A DNA stretch of 32,429 bases, taken from positions 1 through 32,429 of the IMG/VR virus record IMGVR_UViG_3300044629_000829, one strand, 5' to 3'. The position numbers were made by a program, and so were the translations under genes. Below the pieces are notes generated by a model that was given only the letters and a program-made list of their open reading frames with translations, was not told where the DNA came from and ran no database searches. Origin of the DNA: a virus. Of the stretch, positions 8,869 to 15,334 are shown piece after piece (the first letter of the stretch is position 1; each line of letters opens with the position of its first letter).

Positions 8869-9367
8869 CGGCTGCGCGGGTCAGGGCCATGTTCTTGAGC
8901 ACCTCGTCGAACACGCCGAACGACACCTCGACGGCCAGCGGTGCGTCCTCGTCGCCGGCCACCACCGTGCGGTCGCCGTACTTCTTGGGGTTCCATTTGG
9001 ACAACAGCTTGAGCCGGGTTTCAATTTGCATCTTGCGCCACTGGATGCTGCCTGCGTCGTAGCGCTTGTTGCCCACCTCGTCGAACACGGCCAGCGGCTC
9101 AGTATCCGCAAGCGCTGCGCACTCCTCGGCGATGGCCTCGTGGCCTATAACGCGTGCGTGCGCGATCCGTGCCTTGAAGTCGGCGTCGTCCTCAATCCAG
9201 TCGTACAGGGCTCCAAACTGTGGCATTCCCTTCTGCCTGCAGAACTCGCGCAGCGTCTTGCCCTGCGATATCCACGTGATCAGATCGCCCTTGATCTGCT
9301 CCTTGTTTGGGTAGGGACTGATGCCCGGTGGGCGTCCCATCTTCTTCCCCGTTTTACTCGTTGCCAT
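8861..9367 (-). CDS. terS: Terminase small subunit
   Basis: This is the DNA-recognition subunit of the packaging terminase, with 168 residues. The N-terminal basic KKMGRPPG segment is followed by a helix-turn-helix-like region (GDLITWISQGKTLREFCRQK, then ALYDWIEDDADFKARIAHAR). This arrangement is typical of Sf6-like small terminases. I choose the ATG at 9367 rather than an upstream in-frame ATG at 9388. A strong GGAGGG ribosome binding site sits 7 bases before 9367, and the upstream ATG lies inside a hairpin loop. The stop overlaps the GTG of terL. The ribosome binding site is embedded in a terminator-like hairpin (9370-9407), which may control late gene expression. Confidence 0.9.
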   Translation of the reverse strand: MATSKTGKKMGRPPGISPYPNKEQIKGDLITWISQGKTLREFCRQKGMPQFGALYDWIEDDADFKARIAHARVIGHEAIAEECAALADTEPLAVFDEVGNKRYDAGSIQWRKMQIETRLKLLSKWNPKKYGDRTVVAGDEDAPLAVEVSFGVFDEVLKNMALTRAAGE

Positions 9368-9369
9368 TG

Positions 9370-9407
9370 AAAAACCCTCCAAGCGCATCTCTCAGCGCGT
9401 TGGAGGG
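9370..9407 (-). terminator. Terminator-like hairpin containing the terS ribosome binding site
   Basis: On the minus strand, CCCTCCAA-C-GCGC (9407-9395) pairs with GCGCTTGGAGGG (9386-9375) around an 8-base loop. There is one bulged base. Five U residues (9374-9370) follow. This is the form of a Rho-independent terminator between the early block and the packaging genes. The GGAGGG at the end of the 3' arm is also the terS Shine-Dalgarno sequence, so termination and sequestration of the start site would share one structure. Confidence 0.68.
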
Positions 9408-9425
9408 TAGTTTAACGGGTTTGGC

Positions 9426-9686
9426 TTACTTGCTCAACTTCAGTTGCCGCTCGCGCAGGGCGTCGATCTCCGCCCACAGCTTGGCGAGCTGGTTTACCTG
9501 ATCAAGTATTTGGGCCATTTTCACGAACTGTGATGGACGGTACTTTGTAAGGTTTCCAGAATCACCATGATGCACTGTTACCCAACCCTGCTTAACACTT
9601 ACGCGACGATCACGCCCAATGGCTTTCATCGCTTGCTCGTAACGCACTGCCCATTGGACTGCATGGGCTGCTGTAACTTTATTCAT
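9426..9686 (-). CDS. Small hypothetical early protein (86 aa)
   Basis: I do not recognise this protein. It is 86 residues with an N-terminal helix (VTAAHAVQWAVRYEQAMKAI), a central WVTVHHGDSGNLTKYR patch, and a C-terminal helix rich in Leu and charged residues (ALRERQLKLSK) that could form a coiled coil. Two ATGs are possible. I choose 9686, seven bases after GGAG; the ATG at 9692 leaves only one base of spacing. It is the last early gene before the terminator-like hairpin upstream of terS. A stable hairpin and an ACACACC-GGAGAA leader precede it. Confidence 0.72.
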   Translation of the reverse strand: MNKVTAAHAVQWAVRYEQAMKAIGRDRRVSVKQGWVTVHHGDSGNLTKYRPSQFVKMAQILDQVNQLAKLWAEIDALRERQLKLSK

Positions 9687-9716
9687 CTTCATTCTCCGGT
9701 GTGTTGGTGTGTAGGA

Positions 9717-9732
9717 GGGGGCCGTGGCCCCC
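9717..9732 (-). repeat. Intercistronic hairpin A
   Basis: On the minus strand GGGGGC-CACG-GCCCCC forms a stem of 6 G:C pairs with a tetraloop. It starts six bases after the stop of the upstream gene (stop ends at 9739). It is one of four similar hairpins in this block. No U-run follows, so a simple intrinsic terminator is unlikely. Confidence 0.7.
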
Positions 9733-9738
9733 GGTGGA

Positions 9739-10134
9739 TTAGTAGATTGCGTAGCCGAGTTTGGCGTTGATGGCGATACCTTCATCTTCGGCGTGAACTG
9801 CAATCACTTGGCAGCAGGCATTGAAGAAGGTGTACCAAAAGAACACGGTGCCTTCAACAATTTTGTTGGAGAAATTTTCAGAAGCTACATTGCCGTCTTC
9901 AAGACGTTGCAAGCCAAGGGTGTTCAGGTCGTTGATAAGCTTGTTGTAGGCCGCTTTGCAGAAGTCTTCCTTAGCGCTCAACAGGGCGATGGCGGCGTCG
10001 ATGACCTTGCACTCATCCGTTCCGTAAGCAACGTCGGCCTTTTCGTAGAGGGAGGCGAAAGTTGTCTCGGGGGCGTTCCACTCAAGGTCCGCCACCATTT
10101 TGCGTGCTGCTTTTGTAATTTGCGTTTTGGTCAT
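9739..10134 (-). CDS. Hypothetical early protein (131 aa)
   Basis: I do not recognise this protein. It is 131 residues and largely predicted helical (KTQITKAARKMVADLEWN; KVIDAAIALLSAKEDFCKAA). A hydrophobic, aromatic stretch (GTVFFWYTFFNACCQVIAV, residues about 95-113) could be a buried core or a membrane segment. The start is the ATG at 10134, with GGAG seven bases upstream; an overlapping ATG six bases earlier is too close to GGAG. It has its own promoter with a 29-base inverted repeat upstream and ends six bases before hairpin A. Its base composition is lower in GC than its neighbours. Confidence 0.72.
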   Translation of the reverse strand: MTKTQITKAARKMVADLEWNAPETTFASLYEKADVAYGTDECKVIDAAIALLSAKEDFCKAAYNKLINDLNTLGLQRLEDGNVASENFSNKIVEGTVFFWYTFFNACCQVIAVHAEDEGIAINAKLGYAIY

Positions 10135-10166
10135 TTTCATTCTCCAGTGTGTGTTGGTGTGACTGA

Positions 10167-10200
10167 AGTATAACAAGGATTTCGTTGTGAAACCCTTGTT
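10167..10200 (-). promoter_or_regulatory. Minus-strand promoter with 12-bp inverted-repeat operator
   Basis: On the minus strand a -10 box TATACT (10172-10167) is preceded by a palindrome at 10172-10200. Its arms are AACAAGGGTTTC and GAAATCCTTGTT, 12 bases each with one mismatch, separated by five bases. The palindrome covers the spacer and -35 zone, and no good -35 is visible. This suggests a dimeric regulator site for the 131-residue gene downstream. Confidence 0.6.
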
Positions 10201-10231
10201 CTGAAAAATAATCGTAGGTGTTTACCCTTGC

Positions 10232-10369
10232 CTACTCCAGCAGTTCCGCGCTCATTTCCCGGCCCACGTGGCCGTCGAGCCTGTCGAACACCTGCCGGCA
10301 GGCGTCAGCACTGTCGGTGGCCTCCACGTCGTCGTACCACGTGCCGTCAATGTAGACCTCGTAGATCAT
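10232..10369 (-). CDS. Small hypothetical protein (45 aa)
   Basis: This 45-residue protein begins MIYEVYIDGTWYDDVEATDS and continues ADACRQVFDRLDGHVGREMS. The start ATG at 10369 overlaps the stop of the upstream 60-residue gene in ATGA, which supports coupled translation. Short phage proteins with a beta-strand YxVYIDGTWY opening and a following helix are common, but I cannot name a family. A longer upstream in-frame reading would overlap the neighbouring gene and has no ribosome binding site. Confidence 0.62.
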   Translation of the reverse strand: MIYEVYIDGTWYDDVEATDSADACRQVFDRLDGHVGREMSAELLE

Positions 10370-10548
10370 GCCGCCACCTCTTCGGCCAGCACGGCCTGCA
10401 GGCCCGCCAACAGCTTCTGGGCCTCCGCCCGGGTCATAGCCACGCAGCTTGTGCCGTGCATCGTCGACAGGTGCAGCCACGCACCGCCGTCGTCCCATGA
10501 GTCGACGCTGACCCTTACGCCGTCTTCCGTCTTGATGATTGTTTCCAT
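10366..10548 (-). CDS. Small hypothetical protein (60 aa)
   Basis: This 60-residue protein begins METIIKTEDGVRVSVDSWDD. A short beta-rich N-terminal half ends in GGAWLHLSTMHGTSCVAM, and the C-terminal helix is AEAQKLLAGLQAVLAEE. I recognise no family. The start at 10548 has GGAG six bases upstream in the shared ACACAGGAGAACAGC leader. Hairpin B lies between this gene and the gene upstream. The stop overlaps the next start in ATGA. Confidence 0.75.
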   Translation of the reverse strand: METIIKTEDGVRVSVDSWDDGGAWLHLSTMHGTSCVAMTRAEAQKLLAGLQAVLAEEVAA

Positions 10549-10575
10549 GCTGTTCTCCTGTGTGGGTGTGTAGGA

Positions 10576-10591
10576 GGGGGCCGAAGCCCCC
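10576..10591 (-). repeat. Intercistronic UUCG hairpin B
   Basis: On the minus strand GGGGGC-UUCG-GCCCCC is a canonical cUUCGg tetraloop hairpin. It begins six bases after the upstream stop codon, which ends at 10598. The five C residues just before it could compete for pairing with the G-run. Confidence 0.75.
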
Positions 10592-10597
10592 GGGGGT

Positions 10598-10900
10598 TTA
10601 CTTCACCAAATGGTTGGTGTACTTGCTCCAGTGACCATCAACGGTCTTGTACTTCTTGATGAACGCCTTGAGCATCCTGATGTCCTTCAGGGCGACCTTT
10701 TGGCCTACGCCTACATGGTCTACCCTCATGTCGTTGTTAATGTGGCCTTCCTCAAAGTAGGTCGAGAGGCGGTACTCTGCCTCGCTGACAATTTCATCAT
10801 CTGTGTAATCCTCTGGTTCTTTTTTGTCGTCAGCGCAAATGCATTCAAAAGCGAATTGCATTTCGGGGATAGCCGTTGCGGCTTTTACGATTGCTCTCAT
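10598..10900 (-). CDS. Hypothetical early protein (100 aa)
   Basis: This 100-residue protein begins MRAIVKAATAIPEMQFAFEC and has an acidic middle (ICADDKKEPEDYTDDEIVSE). The basic C-terminal half contains KVALKDIRMLKAFIKKYKTV and ends WSKYTNHLVK. I recognise no family. The start at 10900 has GGAG six bases upstream within the shared CA-rich leader; a longer in-frame reading lacks a ribosome binding site. It is the first gene after the promoter and inverted repeat at 10948-10974 and is followed by hairpin B. Confidence 0.74.
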   Translation of the reverse strand: MRAIVKAATAIPEMQFAFECICADDKKEPEDYTDDEIVSEAEYRLSTYFEEGHINNDMRVDHVGVGQKVALKDIRMLKAFIKKYKTVDGHWSKYTNHLVK

Positions 10901-10947
10901 GCTGTTCTCCGGTGTGTGTGTGTTGGCCGGAATTAACCAACAACTCA

Positions 10948-10974
10948 ACTGTAACACGAAGTTAGAGTTCGTGT
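10948..10974 (-). promoter_or_regulatory. Minus-strand promoter with 7-bp inverted repeat
   Basis: On the minus strand a possible -10 box TACAGT (10953-10948) directly abuts a perfect inverted repeat at 10954-10974, with arms ACACGAA and TTCGTGT and a seven-base spacer. The layout copies the promoter at 10167-10200, but the arm sequences differ. I see no convincing -35. Confidence 0.45.
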
Positions 10975-10987
10975 ATAGGTACTTTCC

Positions 10988-11245
10988 CTAATGCGCCGTG
11001 GCTTTGACCCACCGGCCCCGGATTGCGTCGCCCAGCTTCTCGATCTCCACGCAGTTGTCCGCCATGCACGCGCAGGCCTCGTTCTCGATGGCGATCGCGT
11101 GCTTAGTCGTCTGGATCGCCACCGTCATCATCTCCGCCTTAGCGATAGCCAGCGCCTCGTCGAACTCCTGTTGCGTGAAAAACTTCACGTGGTTTGCGGT
11201 GCCCAGCAGTTGCCGAGCCAGTGTGGATAGTTCTGGTTTGCTCAT
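10988..11245 (-). CDS. Hypothetical early protein (85 aa)
   Basis: This 85-residue, mostly helical protein begins MSKPELSTLARQLLGTANHV and includes FTQQEFDEALAIAKAEMM. A CACMADNC cysteine cluster (residues about 58-65) lies before the C-terminal helix. I recognise no family. AGGAG lies seven bases upstream of the ATG, inside the last codons of the upstream 78-residue gene; four bases separate that gene's stop from this start region. It is the third gene of a tight three-gene unit (11694 down to 10988). Confidence 0.75.
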   Translation of the reverse strand: MSKPELSTLARQLLGTANHVKFFTQQEFDEALAIAKAEMMTVAIQTTKHAIAIENEACACMADNCVEIEKLGDAIRGRWVKATAH

Positions 11246-11248
11246 GTC

Positions 11249-11485
11249 TTACTCCTGTGAATTGCCCATGACACGGGCTTCCATGACCTTGTTGGCCTTG
11301 CGCAGCTTGATGTTCTCGTCTTTCAACTCGGCCACCTTGCCGGTGAGGTAGGTCAGACGGGCCTCGGCCTGCTTGATCCAGTCCGCCACCTCCGCAGGCA
11401 TCCTGTACTCCGCCACGGGCTCCGTGGAGGCCGGAATGGCCGTTTTAAGCCGTTTTGCGGCTGGCTTGGGGGTAGAGGTGCTCAT
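11249..11485 (-). CDS. Small coiled-coil protein (78 aa)
   Basis: This 78-residue protein has a basic, Pro/Thr/Ala-rich N-terminus (STPKPAAKRLKTAIPASTEP) followed by a helical C-terminal half (EARLTYLTGKVAELKDENIK) whose heptad-like Leu/Val spacing suggests a coiled coil. I recognise no family. The start overlaps the upstream stop (ATGA). Its partner may be the adjacent acidic coiled-coil protein, which is an inference from adjacency and opposite charge. Confidence 0.74.
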   Translation of the reverse strand: MSTSTPKPAAKRLKTAIPASTEPVAEYRMPAEVADWIKQAEARLTYLTGKVAELKDENIKLRKANKVMEARVMGNSQE

Positions 11486-11694
11486 TGCACCCCCAGCCTG
11501 TCCAAGGCGTCCGACAACTCGGCCTCAGCGGTTTCGAGGGCGGTTTCGAGGGCCGCCTCCATGGCGTCGAGTTCTTCCTCCATGGCGTCGCGCTCCTCTT
11601 GGGCCGCGAGTATTGCACCCAGCAACGCCGCGTTTGGGTCCCCCTTGATGTAGGCAATGCGCTCCTGCTCCTCGATTGTCAGCGTGATGTTCAT
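11482..11694 (-). CDS. Small acidic coiled-coil protein (70 aa)
   Basis: This 70-residue protein opens with a short beta-like MNITLTIEEQERIAYIKGDP segment. It then forms a long acidic Ala/Glu/Leu helix (AQEERDAMEEELDAMEAALE then TALETAEAELSDALDRLG), a likely coiled coil. The start at 11694 has GGAG six bases upstream, after hairpin C. The internal EALET repeats reflect a short DNA duplication of the 9-base unit encoding ALET/AE. I recognise no family. Confidence 0.75.
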   Translation of the reverse strand: MNITLTIEEQERIAYIKGDPNAALLGAILAAQEERDAMEEELDAMEAALETALETAEAELSDALDRLGVQ

Positions 11695-11710
11695 GTCCTG
11701 CTCCGGTTGT

Positions 11711-11726
11711 GGGGGCCGAAGCCCCC
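11711..11726 (-). repeat. Intercistronic UUCG hairpin C
   Basis: On the minus strand GGGGGC-UUCG-GCCCCC lies seven bases after the stop of the DUF932 gene and 16 bases before the next start. Its sequence is identical to hairpin B. Confidence 0.75.
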
Positions 11727-11733
11727 GGGTTGA

Positions 11734-12600
11734 TTACGCGAAAGAGTGCTCGTAGCGGGCCGCGAACTCGTCCGTGGCCTTGTCCAGCTTCAAAGCCGCC
11801 ATGGTGTCCGCCAGCGTCCACAGGGCCTTGTTCAGCTTCACATTCTCCGTGACGCCGCCCACCGCCCGGGTGGTGGTGCGCCGTCCGGTGCTGGAGCGGC
11901 CTGACACGCCGCCCTTGAGCATATTCTCCTGAACCCGGTTGTAGACCGTCCACAGGTCGTTCTGCTGGTCCTCCCAGCGATGCGCACGCAGCACGCTGCT
12001 GGGCACCACGGGGGCGTCGTCACCCCAGCGGACCTGCAGCGCGGAGGTGGCGAACGCCATCTGCTCGTCACGCGACAGCGTGATGCCCTTGTACTCGCCG
12101 ATGCGGCTGCCGATCTGCTTCGCGTCTTCGAGCACCCGGGTGGCGCCCTCGATGACGTCGTCCACCACGTGGCCGCTGTGACGCACCCGGATGTTGTTGA
12201 ACATGTCCCCGGCGATCAGGCCGTTGCTGCACACGAACCGGAACACGCCGGACATGATCTGGTAGCTCGACGATCCGTCGTGGCTGTTCAGCAGGATGAT
12301 CTCGGGCACCTCAGTGTCGGTGACGATCTGGCTCTGATGACGCATGCGCACCATGTGCTTGGTGTGCTCACGCTTGCCGGCGTCGCGCACCTTGGTCTGC
12401 CGAATCTCGTAGGGCTCGAAGCCCTCGCCGCGCAGGGCGTCGATCACTTGGATGGTCGGGATGAAAGCGTAGCGGTCGCCACGGCTCTCGTGGGCCTCGG
12501 CTGCCATCACGCTGGGGGCGTGGAAGGCGATCTGGCCGTTGGTCAGGGGGTAGTTCGAGCGGAACTCGGACTGCTTGGAGGAGGATGCGTAACGAAACAT
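11734..12600 (-). CDS. DUF932 family phage/plasmid protein
   Basis: This 288-residue protein has the DUF932 signature. It contains YAFIPTIQVIDALRGEGFEP, then the segment from TEVPEIILLNSHDGSSSYQI through FRFVCSNGLIAGD, and a C-terminal WTVYNRVQENMLKGGV helical region. DUF932 proteins occur widely on plasmids and phages. Their biochemical role is not established, though a link with DNA replication, recombination or anti-restriction has been proposed from context. The start ATG at 12600 has only a weak GA-rich ribosome binding site (AGAAAGACC). Hairpin D separates it from the upstream gene and hairpin C follows it. The family call is confident; the function is not. Confidence 0.9.
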   Translation of the reverse strand: MFRYASSSKQSEFRSNYPLTNGQIAFHAPSVMAAEAHESRGDRYAFIPTIQVIDALRGEGFEPYEIRQTKVRDAGKREHTKHMVRMRHQSQIVTDTEVPEIILLNSHDGSSSYQIMSGVFRFVCSNGLIAGDMFNNIRVRHSGHVVDDVIEGATRVLEDAKQIGSRIGEYKGITLSRDEQMAFATSALQVRWGDDAPVVPSSVLRAHRWEDQQNDLWTVYNRVQENMLKGGVSGRSSTGRRTTTRAVGGVTENVKLNKALWTLADTMAALKLDKATDEFAARYEHSFA

Positions 12601-12620
12601 GATGAGGTCTTTCTAAAGAT

Positions 12621-12634
12621 GCCCCCGAAGGGGC
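12621..12634 (-). repeat. Intercistronic UUCG hairpin D
   Basis: On the minus strand GCCCC-UUCG-GGGGC forms a five-pair stem with a UUCG tetraloop, seven bases after the upstream stop (12642). The stem sequence is the reverse of hairpins B and C (C-rich arm first), yet it keeps the UUCG loop and the spacing. Confidence 0.7.
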
Positions 12635-12641
12635 GGGGGGT

Positions 12642-12926
12642 TTAGCGGGAGGTAACGCGGACAGAGACGCTGACGGTGTTCTTGGTGTAGCCGTCGTACA
12701 CCTCGGCACCGTTCTGCTTGACGAAGAACTCCTTGTCAAAGATTTTGCGATCGCAGTCGACGATGGTGGCCTTGAAGAACGAGCCCTCGATATTTGCACC
12801 AGCCAGTTTGACCGCGTCCTTGATCGCGTCAGCTTCTGACGTCAGGTCCGCGATCTGTGCCAGCAGCATGCCCAGACGATCCACGCTACCTTCGTTCAAC
12901 TCAACCACCAATTTTGCTTTTGCCAT
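12642..12926 (-). CDS. Hypothetical early protein (94 aa)
   Basis: This 94-residue protein begins MAKAKLVVELNEGSVDRLGM. A helical N-terminal half (LLAQIADLTSEADAIKDAVK) is followed by a beta-rich C-terminal half (SFFKATIVDCDRKIFDKEFF, then TKNTVSVSVRVTS). It resembles no family I can name. The start is the ATG at 12926, six bases after GGAG; a TTG six bases upstream is also in frame but lies too close to GGAG. It is the first gene after the putative origin and is followed by the DUF932 gene, with which it may act. Confidence 0.75.
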   Translation of the reverse strand: MAKAKLVVELNEGSVDRLGMLLAQIADLTSEADAIKDAVKLAGANIEGSFFKATIVDCDRKIFDKEFFVKQNGAEVYDGYTKNTVSVSVRVTSR

Positions 12927-12981
12927 GATCAACTCCGTTTGTGTGTTTAGGATGTACCGCAGTGTTTGCTGCGATGGATGA

Positions 12982-13003
12982 AGTGTACAACAGTTTTATT
13001 GTT
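12982..13003 (-). promoter_or_regulatory. Possible minus-strand promoter next to origin region
   Basis: On the minus strand a -10-like TACACT (12987-12982) follows an A+T-rich stretch with weak inverted arms (ACAA/TTGT, 12987-13002). It would drive the 94-residue gene and DUF932. It resembles the other two promoters of this block in having inverted arms that abut the -10. No clear -35 is visible. Confidence 0.35.
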
Positions 13004-13084
13004 TTATCTGCTTTCTGCAAAATATTTCTAATTTATTTTTATCTGTTGTTTTCTTCACAATCTTCGCTTCAACCGTTGCTTCAA

Positions 13085-13111
13085 GCTTCACCCCCTAAAG
13101 GGGGATGAAGC
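13085..13111. repeat. G/C hairpin inside the iteron array
   Basis: GCTTCA-CCCCC (13085-13095), loop TAAA, then GGGGG-A-TGAAGC (13100-13111) form an 11-pair stem with one bulged base. It joins the inverted left arm and the forward right arm of the repeat array and could extrude as a cruciform at an origin. Confidence 0.6.
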
Positions 13112-13119
13112 GAATGAAG

Positions 13120-13137
13120 CAGAAGCACGTGCTTCTG
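13120..13137. repeat. 18-bp perfect palindrome
   Basis: CAGAAGCACGTGCTTCTG is a perfect palindrome built from an AGAAGC unit and its inverse around CACGTG. It lies within the iteron-like array. The core resembles the parS core CACGTG, but the flanks do not match parS. Confidence 0.7.
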
Positions 13138-13198
13138 AAGCCTTCTGAAGCAGTTTGAAGCATTTGAAGCACGCTATTTATTGCAAATACGCAAAACA

Positions 13199-15229
13199 CT
13201 ACAGAGTCTTTCCTGACGGCAAACTGACAACCCCCGCCTCGTTTTGGGCCAAGAAACCACTCGAAATGAGCCCCTTGAGGTCCCTTACGGCGTTCGTTTT
13301 GCGCTGATCGCGCTTGGTTTCATCGCCCCGTGGGTACAGCGGCCAGACCACTGAGACGATCTCGTTGAAGGTCACGCCGGCCCCGGCCACGTCGATCAGT
13401 CCCACCGCCTGCTCCATGATCACGCGCTGGTTGCCCCCGCTTGGCCCCGCCGCCACGGCCACACTGGCTCTGGTGCTGTCGGTGCTGGTGATGATGCAGG
13501 TCGTCTCGTTGTCGCCGTCGTCGTCCAGCCCCACCACGATGCCCTGCAGCCGGAAGCCGTACTCGTCCCCGTCGGCCCCGCCCTTCATCTTGGTGACGGT
13601 GGCGACGCGGTCCTCATCCGCCCGGATGATCTCAAGCTCGAAGTCGGCGGCAGCGCGTAGCCCGGACCAGCCCCGGGCGCCCCGGGACTCATCCTTGCCG
13701 CTGTGGTGGATCAGGATGACCATGGCGCCCGTCAGCCGGGTGATCTCTCGGCAGTACGCCAGCACCTTACCCATGTCCTCGCCGCTGTTCTCATTGCCCC
13801 CGGCCATGACCTGTGCCAGCGTGTCCACCACCACCACGTCGAACTTGCCCTTGGCCCGCATCTGCTTGATCACCGCCTTGATGTCCACGTCTTCCAAGAA
13901 GTTGGGCGCCTGATCAATGAACTCCATGGGCAGTTCGGTGGACGGGATGCCTTGGTGCATGCAGTAGGCCTGCACGCGCTTGCGCATGTCTTCCTGCCCC
14001 TCTGCGGCGATCCAGCACACCCGGGCACCCTTCACCTTCAGGTCCCGCCACGCGACCGCCCGGGCGACCGCCGCCATGAGATCGAGCACGAAGAACGACT
14101 TGCCCGAGCCCGAGGCGCCGTAGATCACGCCCAAGCTGGCGTTGGGGATCAGGCCCTTGACGATCCAGCTTGACTTCTGGCGGACAATAAACTCGGTGGT
14201 GTCCTTGAGCCGAAATCGCTCCTCACGGGCCGCCGTTACCTCCCGCACGCTCTTGTCTGCCTGCAGCAGCTCGGGGCTCTGGGAGATGTCGTCGAACCCG
14301 GCCAGCATGCCGGCCCGGGTAGTGGCCTTCGGGCGGGCCTTCTGGCAGTGCTCGACCCACAGGTACTGCAGCGCCCGGTCGGGGTCTTGGTTGCGGTGGG
14401 CGAGCGCCACGTCGAAGGCATGGTCGTTGCAGGCAAGGATGGAGAGCACGGTGGCGTCGTCCAGCCCCGCGCTGTACAACTGGACCCCGCACATGTGCAG
14501 GGTGCCCGAGCGGTCGCTGGCGGCCTCAGGGCCGTGCAGCAAAAACTCGCGGGCCATCGGGGAGATGTCGAGGGCATCGATGTCGGGCAGCAGCACATCG
14601 GGGATGAGTTCGGGCATCTCCAACGCGATGACGTTGGCCGCCGGGATGTTGGACTTGCGCAGGCTCGTGAACAGGGCCTGCAGCACCGCCGGCTGGGCCT
14701 GCACCATGGGCCGCACGCGCTTGGTGTCGCCCGTGATGGTCAGGAAGCGGGGGGAGTGGCCGGAGTAGACCTCGATGCCCACCTCGTGGTTGTTCCAATC
14801 CGTCTCAAAGCTGCCGTGGGCGAGGATGCGCAGCCCGTGGCCGCTTGGGCTGATCTCGGTGTAGCTGCCCATCGACTCGATGATCTCGCGTGCCCACGGG
14901 GCGATCTGGCCGTTGTCTTGGCGGCAGTTGTCGAGGTCGATGCCCACCACGTCCTTGACGCCGGTCAGCACAAAGCCCAAGCCCGCGTACCGGGTCGGGT
15001 TCAGCGCCAGCGTGGCGGCTGCCGACTCGTAGTCGCCCCAATCGGCGACCTTCTTGGTGGACAGCCCGTAGTGGCGGGCATCAAAGGGTATCTTGTCGTA
15101 CTTCTGTCGGCTGTCGTTCCAGATCGCCTTCCAGACGGCCCAGCGGCGCATGGCCTTGAGCTCTGGTGGGATGTTGGCGCCATTGAAGACCCGCCCGATG
15201 GGAGGGAGGTCTGGTGTCGTTTGTGTCAT
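13199..15229 (-). CDS. Primase-helicase (AEP-type primase plus RepA-like ATPase)
   Basis: This 676-residue protein probably both primes and unwinds phage DNA. Residues about 25-175 carry archaeo-eukaryotic primase motifs: GIDLDN (D98, D100), SPSGHG (S129, H131) and GIEVYSGHSPRFLTITG. Residues about 355-560 are a RepA/RecA-like hexameric helicase: Walker A GASGSGKS (371-378), Walker B FDVVVVDT (D469), and the sensor ILIHHSGKDE (H508-H509). The C-terminal 90 residues look like a winged helix (GVTFNEIVSVVWPLYPRGDE). The start ATG at 15229 has only a moderate GGGTAG site. It is transcribed toward the iteron-like region, which it could use as origin. Whether the primase also polymerises is unknown. 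Confidence 0.9.
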   Translation of the reverse strand: MTQTTPDLPPIGRVFNGANIPPELKAMRRWAVWKAIWNDSRQKYDKIPFDARHYGLSTKKVADWGDYESAAATLALNPTRYAGLGFVLTGVKDVVGIDLDNCRQDNGQIAPWAREIIESMGSYTEISPSGHGLRILAHGSFETDWNNHEVGIEVYSGHSPRFLTITGDTKRVRPMVQAQPAVLQALFTSLRKSNIPAANVIALEMPELIPDVLLPDIDALDISPMAREFLLHGPEAASDRSGTLHMCGVQLYSAGLDDATVLSILACNDHAFDVALAHRNQDPDRALQYLWVEHCQKARPKATTRAGMLAGFDDISQSPELLQADKSVREVTAAREERFRLKDTTEFIVRQKSSWIVKGLIPNASLGVIYGASGSGKSFFVLDLMAAVARAVAWRDLKVKGARVCWIAAEGQEDMRKRVQAYCMHQGIPSTELPMEFIDQAPNFLEDVDIKAVIKQMRAKGKFDVVVVDTLAQVMAGGNENSGEDMGKVLAYCREITRLTGAMVILIHHSGKDESRGARGWSGLRAAADFELEIIRADEDRVATVTKMKGGADGDEYGFRLQGIVVGLDDDGDNETTCIITSTDSTRASVAVAAGPSGGNQRVIMEQAVGLIDVAGAGVTFNEIVSVVWPLYPRGDETKRDQRKTNAVRDLKGLISSGFLAQNEAGVVSLPSGKTL

Positions 15230-15334
15230 GTGACTACCCGTGTGCTACCCAGAAAAGGAACGACGGCGGGCGTGGGTAAGGCGCGTTCATGTATGGGATC
15301 AGCACACACTAGCCGGGTTCTCGGGCAGTGTACC

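Larger units (their letters stand above)
13066..13170. other. Candidate replication origin: iteron-like TGAAGC array
   Basis: In a 272-base gap between the primase-helicase and the 94-residue gene, TGAAGC occurs at 13106, 13115, 13136, 13146, 13156 and 13165. A variant AGAAGC is at 13121. The inverse GCTTCA occurs at 13066, 13078 and 13085, and GCTTCT at 13131. Spacing in the right half is 9-10 bases, near one helical turn. An A+T-rich tract (12990-13060) flanks it. Iterons plus an A+T-rich segment beside a primase-helicase gene are typical of phage and plasmid origins. An operator cluster is the alternative. No function is shown by sequence alone. Confidence 0.55.

Noticed and set aside
13120-13137. 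CACGTG-centred palindrome considered as a third parS site
   Set aside because: Its flanks (AGAAG/CTTCT) do not match TGTTN/AAACA; it fits the iteron array instead.
13106-13170. Regular short repeats considered as a CRISPR array
   Set aside because: The units are only 6 bases with 3-4 base gaps; there are no spacers of 25-40 bases and no cas genes.
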